Positions 7,002-14,025 of a stretch of DNA of 14,025 nucleotides are shown piece after piece; the first letter of the stretch is position 1, and each line of letters opens with the position of its first letter. The notes below the pieces were generated by a model. It was not told the DNA's origin. It was given only the letters and a program-made list of their open reading frames with translations, and ran no database searches. Origin of the DNA: Pseudomonadota bacterium (GTDB lineage: Bacteria; Pseudomonadota; Gammaproteobacteria; Acidiferrobacterales; Acidiferrobacteraceae); NCBI GenBank assembly GCA_021795255.1, contig JAJYPQ010000061.1:1-14025 (forward strand), read 5' to 3'. Both the position numbers and the translations under genes were made by a program.

Positions 7002-7023
7002 TGTGTCACAGTAGTTGCCGCCT
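7002..7023 (+). repeat. Left terminal inverted repeat of the IS3 element
   Basis: Shares AGTTGCCGCCT and GTGTCA with the reverse complement of 8627-8648; 18 of 22 positions agree. Confidence 0.8.
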
Positions 7024-7060
7024 CCATTAATCGATAATCTGGGGGCGAGGTGAGAGAACG

Positions 7061-8623
7061 ATGGCACGATACGCACAACGATTGAAGGACCAGGCCGTGG
7101 CCCGGCTGTTACCGCCCGAGAGTGCTGCGGTGGACACGGTAGCCCACGAGCTGGGGATAGGAGTGGCCACTTTGGAGCGCTGGCGGGCTGAGGCCTTGGG
7201 AACCCCGAGAACGGAGCGGACGTGGACGGCCATGGCCCGCCTGGAAGCGGTGATTGCGACGGCCGCGCTCGATGAGACAGCGCGCAGTGCCTGGTGTCGC
7301 GAACAGGGCCTGTATCCCTCGGATCTGGAGGCCTGGCGGGATCAGGCGATCGCGGCATTGGCCACCCCGGCCGAGGCCCGGGCCCGACCCGAGGAGACCC
7401 GCAAGGATCGGCGGCGCATCCAAGATGCTCGAACGCGAGATGCGGCGCAAGGACAAGGCCTTGGCCGAGACCGCCGCCTTGCGGGTAGCTTCAAAAAAAC
7501 TCTCGGCGATACTCGCGAGGGCGCGGAGACAGATTGCGCTGAACGATCGCCAAATCCTGGCCCAGAATATCCGGCAAGCGCAGGCCGCGGGCGCCCGATT
7601 GCAGCGCGCCTGTGCGCTCGCGGGTATCGATAGTCGCACCCTACAACGTTGGGAGCGGGACTCAGGCCCCACGGACGGTGACAGGCGTCCGGAGGCCGTG
7701 CGTGAGACCCCCGCCCACGCCTTGTCCGCGACCGAACGCGCGCGGATTCTGGAGGTAGCCAACGCACCGCGCTTTGCGCAGATGCCGCCAGCGCGGATCG
7801 TGCCGAAACTCGCCGATGAAGGCGTGTATCTCGCCAGCGCGTCGACCTTCAGCCGGGTCTTGCGGGCCCCGCGGGTCAGACCCGCCATCGCAGCCGGGCG
7901 AAGACCCCGCGGCCAACACGCCCGCCCACCACCCATGTGGCCACCGCCCCCCGCCAGGTGTGGTGCTGGGATAGGGCGTATTTGCCGGCCGAGGTCGCGG
8001 GACGCTGGTTTTGTCTCACTCTCATCCTCGACCTCTACAGCCGCAAGGTCGTGGGCACCACGGTGCAGGGCACCGATGACGCCGATCATGCCGCCCACCT
8101 GGCGCGACGCACCGCGCTCGCCGAAGGAATCCACGGCCTTCACGAAAAGCCCGTGCTGCATGGCGACAACGGGGCCACCCTGAAGGCCACCACGGTACTC
8201 GCCATGCTCCATGGGCTGGGTGTGAAGCCCTCCTACTCGCGTCCGCGCGTCTCCGACGACAACGCCTTCGTGGAATCGCTCTTTCGCACCGCCAAATACC
8301 GCCCGGAGTTCCCGGAACGAGGCTTTGCGGATCTAGAATCCGCGCGTGCCTGGGCGCATGCCTTCGTCCATTGGTATAACCACGACCATGCCCACAGTGG
8401 CATCCGTTATGTGAGCCCGGCACAACGTCATGCCGGAGAGGATGTCGCCATCCTCGCTGCCCGCCATGCCCTGTACCAAGACGCCAAGGCCCGCCATCCT
8501 CGTCGCTGGTCGGGACCGACCCGCAACTGGGCGCCGATAGCGGTGGTCACCCTAAACCCGGGACGAGAGTCAGTCGTCAACGCGGCCCTCGATCCCTTAA
8601 CCGAAAAACGCAAGAGTGCATGA
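7061..8623 (+). pseudogene. IS3-family OrfA/OrfB transposase, two frameshifts
   Basis: AGGTGA at 7048-7053 precedes the ATG at 7061. The first frame gives OrfA (MARYAQRLKDQAVARLLPPE, VAHELGIGVATLERWR, a helix-turn-helix). Near 7426 one extra base moves the match to the next frame (MLEREMRRKDKALAETAAL, then the OrfB start with GARLQRACALAGIDSRTLQR). Near 7875 a lost base returns it to the first frame. The integrase core follows with Asp at 7970 (CWDRAYLP), Asp in LHGDNGA and Glu in VESLFRT; the last two are separated by 35 residues, the classic D-35-E spacing. The OrfA/OrfB boundary is unclear; seven A at 7493-7499 could be the programmed slippage site of IS3 elements. The catalytic core is intact but cannot be produced as one protein. 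Confidence 0.85.
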
Positions 8624-8626
8624 CTC

Positions 8627-8648
8627 AGGCGGCAACTGCCTTGACACG
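8627..8648 (+). repeat. Right terminal inverted repeat of the IS3 element
   Basis: Reverse complement matches 7002-7023 at 18 of 22 positions. It begins 4 nt after the OrfB stop codon. Confidence 0.8.
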
Positions 8649-8747
8649 CACCGCTTTCGCTCCCCCGCCTCACGCACCCTCTCGACCTCATGCCGCGCGC
8701 CAGCCGGCCTTATACTGGCCACCCGGCCGCCGACACCTATTCTGGGG

Positions 8748-9671
8748 CTATTTCAATGTTAGTGGTCCTGCTTTACCGTATGCGCCGTCCCGTAGCCCGC
8801 GCCACATCATCCGCATCTTAGCGAAGCGCTGCGGACCAAAGATCAGAATAAATATCGCCAACTGCACGAGGCGCACCATGTCAATGCGCTTCCATGGCGA
8901 AGTCATATACGGACGCCGATAGAGCAATACACTGTTGCGGAACATGTAGTAGTAGCGAAACGGTTTATACACAGCCACCTCACGCCAGCGCAAAAACCAT
9001 ATGCGCTCGCGACATTCCCCCAAGCTGTGCTCCATCAAGGCCTTGCAATCCCCAAAAGACTCGAATCCCCGCGCCCTGGCGCGCAATACCCATTCCGTAT
9101 CGACATGGTCTATGAACAAAGTTTCGTCCATAGGCCCGACACTCTCGAGCGCGTTCATAGGTATTAGAGATCCCGACGTTATGAGGAAATCTACGGGAAC
9201 CGGCCGACACCCTTCAGTGCATGGAACGCGCCCGACATGCCAACGTCCAAACTGCGCATGCGACGATACCCTCCCGCTATTACTGTCAACCAAACGCGGT
9301 CCTATGCTCGCTACGCGTCGACCTTCAGTCGTTAGGTCCTCATAGCCCACAAGCAAATCCGCGACCATCGTTTCTCTTGGCAAACTATCTTGGTCCATCA
9401 GCAACGCAAATTCTGCCCCAATTTGGCGGGCTTGGCCTATTCCAACATTCAGTGCAGCTCCGACCCCTCTATTGCTGCCTAATGGAATACATGCGATATC
9501 TGGAATCGCAATGGTTTTAATCCAGCTCGCTACATATTCTTGAGATCCATTGTCCACCACTACGACTTTGTCCACCTGACTAACTAGCCTCTGCAGTACC
9601 CGCTGCAAATACCTGACGTCGGGGTTGTAAGAGACGACAACTGCTACGATCTTTCGCGTCAACACGCCCAC
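8748..9671 (-). CDS. Family 2 glycosyltransferase, rhamnosyltransferase-like
   Basis: A protein of 307 residues resembling RfbF/RfbN-type rhamnosyltransferases. Seen: VAVVVSYNPDVRYLQRVLQR (9-28), VVVVDNGS (36-43), GSNRGVGAALNVGI (66-79), the MDQDS metal-binding motif (92-96) characteristic of this subfamily, LITSGSLIPM (163-172), and FIDHVDTEWVLRARARGF (186-203). A hydrophobic stretch near 268-280 (LVQLAIFILIF) may dip into the membrane. The listed start is a GTG at 9671 without a strong ribosome binding site; in-frame GTG or TTG codons 6-9 nt downstream are equally possible. It is the last visible gene of the minus-strand polysaccharide operon, with rhamnose synthesis genes upstream. Upstream continuity is uncertain because of the adapter artefact. 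Confidence 0.88.
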   Translation of the reverse strand: MGVLTRKIVAVVVSYNPDVRYLQRVLQRLVSQVDKVVVVDNGSQEYVASWIKTIAIPDIACIPLGSNRGVGAALNVGIGQARQIGAEFALLMDQDSLPRETMVADLLVGYEDLTTEGRRVASIGPRLVDSNSGRVSSHAQFGRWHVGRVPCTEGCRPVPVDFLITSGSLIPMNALESVGPMDETLFIDHVDTEWVLRARARGFESFGDCKALMEHSLGECRERIWFLRWREVAVYKPFRYYYMFRNSVLLYRRPYMTSPWKRIDMVRLVQLAIFILIFGPQRFAKMRMMWRGLRDGAYGKAGPLTLK

Positions 9672-10021
9672 TCGTCATTCCGTCAAAATATATACTTATA
9701 GAAAATACTTCCGCTACCCGTCCTTTCCCTCTTTAGCCACCGGAGCCGCTAGCGCTCCTCTGCACACTCAAGCGACGCTTCAGCTATCGCGACTTGCGCG
9801 GAAACTGGCAAGCACAGCGCCACGCCCCCGCTGCGCTATCCGCGAATACACGCTGGTGGCTACTTTCCCGCTCTAGCCTCCGCTAATATTCCCAACTATC
9901 GGAGCGTCGTCCACAAAAGGGCCGGGGATTCCAACATCGGACGGCGTGATTCCTGAACCGCCCAAATCCGCTTCGGAACTACTCGGCCCTCACCCCCCCC
10001 CCCAACGCCCCCCAACTTTTT

Positions 10022-10079
10022 AATAATTCGGCGACCATCCTGATGTGCACTGTGCCCCTACTCGCCGCTCTTCCGATCT
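10022..10079 (+). other. Illumina P5 adapter sequence left in the assembly
   Basis: These 58 bases align without gaps to the full 58-nt Illumina P5/universal adapter, with 46 identical positions by my hand count. The final 13 (GCTCTTCCGATCT) match exactly. On the minus strand it translates to a RSEERRVG-type peptide, a known signature of adapter contamination in protein databases. Its errors suggest low-quality read ends were built into the contig. This is not biological sequence. Confidence 0.93.
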
Positions 10080-10106
10080 GCCCCCGCTGCGCTTCGGTAC
10101 CCCCCG

Positions 10107-10128
10107 CCCCCCCCCCCCCCCCCCCCCC
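10107..10128 (+). repeat. Run of 22 C, probable sequencing artefact
   Basis: An uninterrupted C run, preceded by six more C and a single G, that starts 27 nt after the adapter block. Shorter runs of 11 and 6 C lie on the other side of the adapter. Confidence 0.85.
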
Positions 10129-10191
10129 AACGCCCGCCCACCCAATTGCACTTTTCCTGCTATCCTAGCGCGCGGTTCCCTTACATCGAAC

Positions 10192-13140
10192 TCAACCCAC
10201 GCTGTCACGGCTCTTGCCTTGATATCTATCCCTTAACACTTCCTCCGGCACAAGGGCAATTCGGGGAGGCCACGCAAGGCTAAAATCCTCAAAATCTAAT
10301 GTCAGATTCGGGCTATACGCCGGATCCTGCATCAGCAGCCCACCCCACTGACTCTTCATAAACGCAGTTTCACCTACAAGGCGGATTCTCTTGTCGGTTT
10401 CAGTGTCTGCGCCTCGGCTGGCGGATTCATGATGATATAACTCCGCATAAGGGCTCCAGACATTTCGATACCCGGCATTGCGGATCCGCAAACAGAAATC
10501 GACATCATTAAACGCGATCGCTAAATCGCGCTCATTTAGTCCGCCCACTTCCTGATACACCGTTTTGCGCACGACTAGGCAGGCGCCCGTTACAGCCGAT
10601 AACGATTGACGAAGACTCGCACGCCCAAAAAAACCCGCATTAAACCTTGGTAAATAACGGTGCGAATGCCCCGCTACCCCAGCTATTCCCAGAATTACAC
10701 CACCGTGCTGCAACGTCTCGTCCGGATACCACAGCCGTGCGCCTACGGCTCCTACGTCCTCTTGTACTGCTAGGCTCACCATCTCGCAAAGCCACTCAGG
10801 CGATATAACCTCTATGTCACTATTCAAGAGGGCAATGATGTCGCCATCCGCCAAAGCCACTGCGCGATTGTTTAGCGCAGAGAAATTGAACGGGCTAGCA
10901 TCCCTGACTACACGAACTTTCGGATTTTCCCCAATTTCATCGAGAAATTCCCGAGTCGACCGCTCGATCGATCCGTTATCCACAACTACAATCTCGTACA
11001 GCTCATATGCCGTTCTGGTCAATACACTATTAACGCATTTGCGCAGCAAGTCGACCCGGTCCCTTGTCGGAATAATAACGCTTACCATAGGACACGGTTT
11101 GGCTATTTCATATTCCACTCTGTATCCGTATTCTATCCATCGCGCACTTGCTTTCAATCCGCGTCGAACGAGATGCTCATCGAGTGCTCGCTCTCCCGCC
11201 ACTGCTGCGTAGGGCTTAGCCTGAGATGATTGCGAAGCGCTCCCAGCATGGATGCGCCAATGATATAAGACGCGTGGGATATGCCGGATCTGCCCAGGCG
11301 CCACTTGTTCCGAGCAGCGCAAAGCGAGATCGTAATCCTGCGCTCCTTCGAATCCTTCCCGAAAAGCGCCAACTTTTTTTACAATATCATTTCTGTATAC
11401 ACCGAGATGCGAAATCATATTATGTGAATAGAACAGATCCCTATTCCATTCACATTTCCAATACGGGTCTCGACGCCGACCGTCTATGTCAATCTTGTCT
11501 TCATCGGAATATACAATGGCACACTCTGGTTCGGCCATTATTTCCTTCGCTACCCAGTACAGAGCGGACTCATGCAGGCGGTCGTCGTGATCGAGCAACG
11601 CGATCCAGTCCCCAGATGCGATATCTAATGCGCTGTTGGAGGCCACAGATATATGACCGTTCTCCGCACGAAATACGACCTTTATGCGCGCATCGCTTTT
11701 TGCATAATCCCGCAATATCTCGCGGACGGCTGGATCCGTCGATGCGTCATCTGCTATACAAAGTTCCCAATACGGGTACACCTGCGCTTGGACAGAAGCA
11801 ATTGCCTCCCGTAACCACTTATGATTTGAGTTATAAGTTGGCATAATGACCGACACTAATGGCGGCCTATCAAAAAACTCTATATCTCGGCGCATCGCGC
11901 GGCGCCATTCGTCAGTGCCGCAGTCATATTTTGTCAACCATGCCGCGTAATCGTTTCTATCATTGCCATCGGACCCAGGCACCGGCCCAGAGCATCCCTT
12001 GCGTACAGCAGACCTAGCCTTTGCCCGCAACCCCTTCAAGCCATGCGCTCTATACGTGCTGATAGTCACACGGATAGCCTTCTGTAAGCCGCCACGACCG
12101 CGCACCCAGATAATAGCGTGAGTTCCTACATCCCGTATTCTGGCTAACCAGGCTCTCATCTCCCGTAGGGGCTGCGTTAAGCGCCAGGATGTCGAGGTAT
12201 AGAGAGCACGGATATGCGCCTCTTGGCGCTCGATTTCTTGCCTAAGCGTAGAAATGGTGGCGTCTTTGTTTCTCTCGCGTTCCACCAAATTTGTGATCCT
12301 TACGTCAGCTAAATCGAGAGCGCTTTTGTGTCCGCCAACTTCAGCCCGAAGCCGCTCAATCTCATCCTCAAGACCTTTGCTATGGTTCCGGAGCGAATCC
12401 AAAGCAAACCGCTCCTCTTGTCGTGCGCCCAGCGCCTCGAAGTAGCGCAGAACGTCCACTCGTTCGTGCGCATCTTGCATCAACCACTTGAGGTTAGCGC
12501 AAATCGGCCCACCGCCAATCTGCAAAACCCCTAGGCCACAGGCGTGTTGGAATTCTATGTGGCGCGGATAGGAATCAATGAGCTCCCCCCAAAAGCGATG
12601 TACGCCAAACCCTGGAGCGCGCATAGCGGTATCATGCAGCAAGACCACGGCGCCAGGAGCAAGCTTCGGAAGCCACGTCTCGAAATCATGACGAACAGCT
12701 TCGTAGCTATGCAACCCGTCAATATGAAGCAGGTCAATGGAGCCATCGGCGAAGTGCGCGACGGCGTCATCGAATGGCATTCTGAGAAAGCGCGAGAAGT
12801 GTTTGTAATTTCTCTCGTTATGGGTTTTAGCACGAGCAAAAACTTCTTCGCCGTAATAGCCAGTCTGCGGATCGCCACCCCAAGTATCTACTGCGAAGCA
12901 TTGGGTGCGTAGCCTGGCCTCTACAACCGCTTGGCAAAATGCGAAGTAGGAATGTCCGTGGTGTGTGCCAAGCTCCACAAAAGTCTGCGGCGCAACCTCC
13001 TGGATGATCCAAGCCGCGAAAGGGATATGCCCTAACCAGGCGCTGGGATAAGGAAGAATGGTGGGCGCAAACGACGCAGCATGTAAGAGCTTGCCTTGTT
13101 GATCACACTGTTGAGCCACTTGTGGTCCCAGATCGTTCAT
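10192..13140 (-). CDS. Multidomain protein: methyltransferase, coiled coil, two GT2 glycosyltransferase domains
   Basis: A protein of 982 residues. Residues 30-210 form a class I SAM methyltransferase of the Methyltransf_24 type: VELGTHHGHS (55-64) as the SAM loop, and LLHIDGLHSYEAVRHD (137-152) then VVLLHDT (165-171). Residues 245-330 form a likely coiled coil (LEDEIERLRAEV and later heptads), ending in the TSTSWRLTQPLR motif often found in such surface-polysaccharide enzymes. The first GT-A domain starts at VSVIMPTYN (429-437), with LLDHDD (515-520). The second starts at VSVIIPTRDR (686-695), with LLNSDIEV (771-778) and NDVDFCLRIRNAGY (878-891). Such proteins assemble and cap O-antigen or exopolysaccharide chains; the exact sugars are unknown. 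The ATG at 13140 has no clear ribosome binding site and overlaps a short upstream ORF. The stop lies about 110 nt from the adapter artefact, so the extreme C-terminus needs checking. Confidence 0.9.
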   Translation of the reverse strand: MNDLGPQVAQQCDQQGKLLHAASFAPTILPYPSAWLGHIPFAAWIIQEVAPQTFVELGTHHGHSYFAFCQAVVEARLRTQCFAVDTWGGDPQTGYYGEEVFARAKTHNERNYKHFSRFLRMPFDDAVAHFADGSIDLLHIDGLHSYEAVRHDFETWLPKLAPGAVVLLHDTAMRAPGFGVHRFWGELIDSYPRHIEFQHACGLGVLQIGGGPICANLKWLMQDAHERVDVLRYFEALGARQEERFALDSLRNHSKGLEDEIERLRAEVGGHKSALDLADVRITNLVERERNKDATISTLRQEIERQEAHIRALYTSTSWRLTQPLREMRAWLARIRDVGTHAIIWVRGRGGLQKAIRVTISTYRAHGLKGLRAKARSAVRKGCSGPVPGSDGNDRNDYAAWLTKYDCGTDEWRRAMRRDIEFFDRPPLVSVIMPTYNSNHKWLREAIASVQAQVYPYWELCIADDASTDPAVREILRDYAKSDARIKVVFRAENGHISVASNSALDIASGDWIALLDHDDRLHESALYWVAKEIMAEPECAIVYSDEDKIDIDGRRRDPYWKCEWNRDLFYSHNMISHLGVYRNDIVKKVGAFREGFEGAQDYDLALRCSEQVAPGQIRHIPRVLYHWRIHAGSASQSSQAKPYAAVAGERALDEHLVRRGLKASARWIEYGYRVEYEIAKPCPMVSVIIPTRDRVDLLRKCVNSVLTRTAYELYEIVVVDNGSIERSTREFLDEIGENPKVRVVRDASPFNFSALNNRAVALADGDIIALLNSDIEVISPEWLCEMVSLAVQEDVGAVGARLWYPDETLQHGGVILGIAGVAGHSHRYLPRFNAGFFGRASLRQSLSAVTGACLVVRKTVYQEVGGLNERDLAIAFNDVDFCLRIRNAGYRNVWSPYAELYHHESASRGADTETDKRIRLVGETAFMKSQWGGLLMQDPAYSPNLTLDFEDFSLAWPPRIALVPEEVLRDRYQGKSRDSVG

Positions 13141-13226
13141 ATCCGCAAGCCATCTCCATTACGCCCAAGTATGGAGCACTTTGTCTGTAGGTCCAGAGCG
13201 ACCGCCGCGTCTAATTGTGGGATCAT
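13137..13226 (-). CDS. Possible 29-residue ORF coupled to the multidomain glycosyltransferase
   Basis: ATG at 13226, 29 codons (starting MIPQLDAAVALDLQ) and a TGA that overlaps the next gene's start as ATGA. A GGAAGG lies 10 nt upstream, a slightly long spacing. The protein resembles nothing I know and may not be functional. Its value may be in delivering ribosomes to the downstream ATG, which lacks its own clear binding site. It could equally be chance. Confidence 0.3.
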   Translation of the reverse strand: MIPQLDAAVALDLQTKCSILGRNGDGLRI

Positions 13227-13281
13227 TGGCTGCGCGCCTTCCTATATGGCAAGGCCTGCGATATCGCGATGCTCTTCACGA

Positions 13282-13824
13282 TCAACCATAAATCGATGCG
13301 TTGTGAAGCCATGTACCCGCCCTGTCCTTGTCTGACACAATCGGCGCCGCCGCAAGAGGCCAGGTGATTAGAATTTCTGGATCGTCCCACCGGATACAAC
13401 GCTCATGCTGAGCGGCCCAATATTCGGTGGTCTTGTAAAGGAATTCCGCAGAGTCAGAAAGTGCCAGAAAGCCATGCGCGAATCCCGGCGGGATCCACGC
13501 GATCCTTTTGTTAGAAGCTGAAAGATTAAACCCCGCCCACTTGCCAAATGTGGGGGAGCTCTTACGAATGTCGACGGCTACGTCGAAGACTTCGCCTTCG
13601 ATTACCCGAACAAGCTTACCCTGAGGCTGTTGGATCTGGTAATGGAGGCCTCTTAATACCCCTTTCTTTGACCGCGAGTGATTGTCCTGCACGAACTCGT
13701 AATCGATCCCGAGATCCTTCAGGGTCTTCTTGTTGTAGCTCTCAAAGAAGTGGCCCCGCTCGTCTTCGAAGACTCGCGGCTCCAGCAACAAAACATCCGG
13801 CAATGCCGTCTCAATGACCTTCAT
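13282..13824 (-). CDS. rmlC: dTDP-4-dehydrorhamnose 3,5-epimerase
   Basis: Third enzyme of dTDP-L-rhamnose synthesis, inverting C3 and C5 of dTDP-4-keto-6-deoxyglucose in the cytoplasm. A protein of 180 residues, the usual length, with a cupin fold. Seen: [16 protein letters not shown] (16-31), the substrate loop; [19 protein letters not shown] (45-63) with the catalytic His61; QGKLVRV (68-74); [18 protein letters not shown] (77-94); the [12 protein letters not shown] block (111-122); and the conserved Tyr134 in KTTEYW. The ATG overlaps the rmlA stop as ATGA, the order rmlA-rmlC common in rml clusters. The C-terminal tail ([10 protein letters not shown]) is less typical. The 140 nt before the next large gene hold only the short ORF described separately. 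Confidence 0.95.
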   Translation of the reverse strand: MKVIETALPDVLLLEPRVFEDERGHFFESYNKKTLKDLGIDYEFVQDNHSRSKKGVLRGLHYQIQQPQGKLVRVIEGEVFDVAVDIRKSSPTFGKWAGFNLSASNKRIAWIPPGFAHGFLALSDSAEFLYKTTEYWAAQHERCIRWDDPEILITWPLAAAPIVSDKDRAGTWLHNASIYG

Positions 13825-14025
13825 GACATCAGAGGCTCCCGAAGCAGACCCAAGAGGTACTTCCCGTAACCATTTTTCTCTAAGGGGGTGGCAAGCGCCT
13901 CGAGCTGCTCTGAATTCACGTAGCCCATACGATAGGCGATCTCCTCGGGACAGGCTACCTTGAGCCCCTGGCGACGTTCGATGGTGGCGATAAAATGTCC
14001 CGCCTCAAGCAAAGACTCGTGCGTG
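13821..14025 (-). CDS. rmlA: Glucose-1-phosphate thymidylyltransferase, C-terminal part only
   Basis: First enzyme of dTDP-L-rhamnose synthesis (glucose-1-phosphate plus dTTP to dTDP-glucose). Only the last 67 codons are in the window and the frame runs off the right edge. Seen: [20 protein letters not shown], then [15 protein letters not shown] and [11 protein letters not shown], the conserved C-terminal end of RmlA, which forms part of the allosteric dTDP-rhamnose site and the tetramer interface. The TGA overlaps the rmlC start by 4 nt, so the two are translationally coupled. Its presence implies rmlB and rmlD nearby to the right. Confidence 0.93.
   Translation of the reverse strand, partial: THESLLEAGHFIATIERRQGLKVACPEEIAYRMGYVNSEQLEALATPLEKNGYGKYLLGLLREPLMS

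Larger units (their letters stand above)
7002..8648 (+). mobile_element. IS3-family element with two-part transposase
   Basis: About 1.65 kb, bounded by imperfect inverted repeats matching at 18 of 22 positions, with a transposase reading left to right between them. If the element obeys the TG...CA rule of IS3 ends, the exact limits are 7004 and 8646. No matching direct repeat is visible outside either pair of limits, so the insertion is old or one flank has been rearranged. It sits exactly between two convergent groups of glycosyltransferase genes. Confidence 0.85.
9672..10191. other. 520-nt gap between genes with no coding content; partly artefactual
   Basis: From 9672 to about 9960 the sequence is unremarkable, without a credible ORF, RNA gene or terminator. 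From about 9990 on it becomes low-complexity: C runs at 9993-10003, 10008-10013 and 10107-10128, with an adapter-like block between them. A 14-nt direct repeat (GCCCCCGCTGCGCT) occurs at 9824-9837 and again at 10080-10093, immediately after the adapter. The right half is best treated as unreliable sequence. Confidence 0.8.

Noticed and set aside
7109..8212. A 367-codon minus-strand open frame across the IS3 transposase
   Set aside because: Antisense shadow of the transposase; its translation shows no domain and the plus strand carries a clear D-35-E core.
9993..10128. C tracts as a phase-variation switch for the surface polysaccharide genes
   Set aside because: Long homopolymers near surface genes can switch expression, but here they bracket adapter sequence, so artefact is far more likely.
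10020..10208. A 62-codon minus-strand open frame with a Gly-rich segment
   Set aside because: It is the translation of the adapter and the C run; the RSEERRVG-like peptide is an adapter signature.

Overview
The window looks like a chromosomal segment of a GC-rich, sulfur-oxidising proteobacterium. Its left edge carries dsrA and dsrB, which resemble the oxidative (reverse) dissimilatory sulfite reductase of sulfur oxidisers more than the sulfate-reducer type. A gammaproteobacterium of the Acidiferrobacter/Sulfuricaulis kind would fit, but that is inferred from recollection of family sequences and not from a search.

Layout. (1) 1-2005, minus strand: dsrA, then dsrB (ATGA overlap, cut by the window edge), with a dsrA leader that can fold to hide its ribosome binding site and start codon. 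(2) 2096-4967: an insertion-sequence graveyard. It holds a heavily decayed IS3-family element (orfA and orfB remnants, plus strand), then an internally deleted IS5-family element (minus strand) split by an IS110-family element. The IS110 transposase has one frameshift, and the element keeps a structured non-coding end that is a credible bridge-RNA locus. (3) 5140-6779, plus strand: two overlapping family 2 glycosyltransferases. (4) 7002-8648: an IS3-family element with recognisable terminal inverted repeats and a transposase broken by two frameshifts. (5) 8748-14025, minus strand: a polysaccharide operon read right to left. In transcription order it has the rmlA 3' end, rmlC, a possible 29-codon ORF, a 982-residue methyltransferase/coiled-coil/double glycosyltransferase protein, and a rhamnosyltransferase-like protein.

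How the genes work together. RmlA and RmlC belong to dTDP-L-rhamnose synthesis; rmlB and rmlD are probably beyond the right edge. The four glycosyltransferase proteins (five catalytic domains) would build a rhamnose-containing O-antigen or exopolysaccharide. The two glycosyltransferase groups converge on each other, with the IS3 element at the meeting point. The dsr genes are functionally unrelated and are separated from the polysaccharide locus by the insertion sequences.

Major caveat: 10022-10079 aligns without gaps to the Illumina P5 adapter (46 of 58 positions by my count) and is flanked by long C runs. The 9960-10190 stretch is therefore very probably an assembly artefact. The adjacency of the genes on its two sides, and the last codons of the 982-residue protein, should be treated with care. 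No tRNA, rRNA or CRISPR array was seen.
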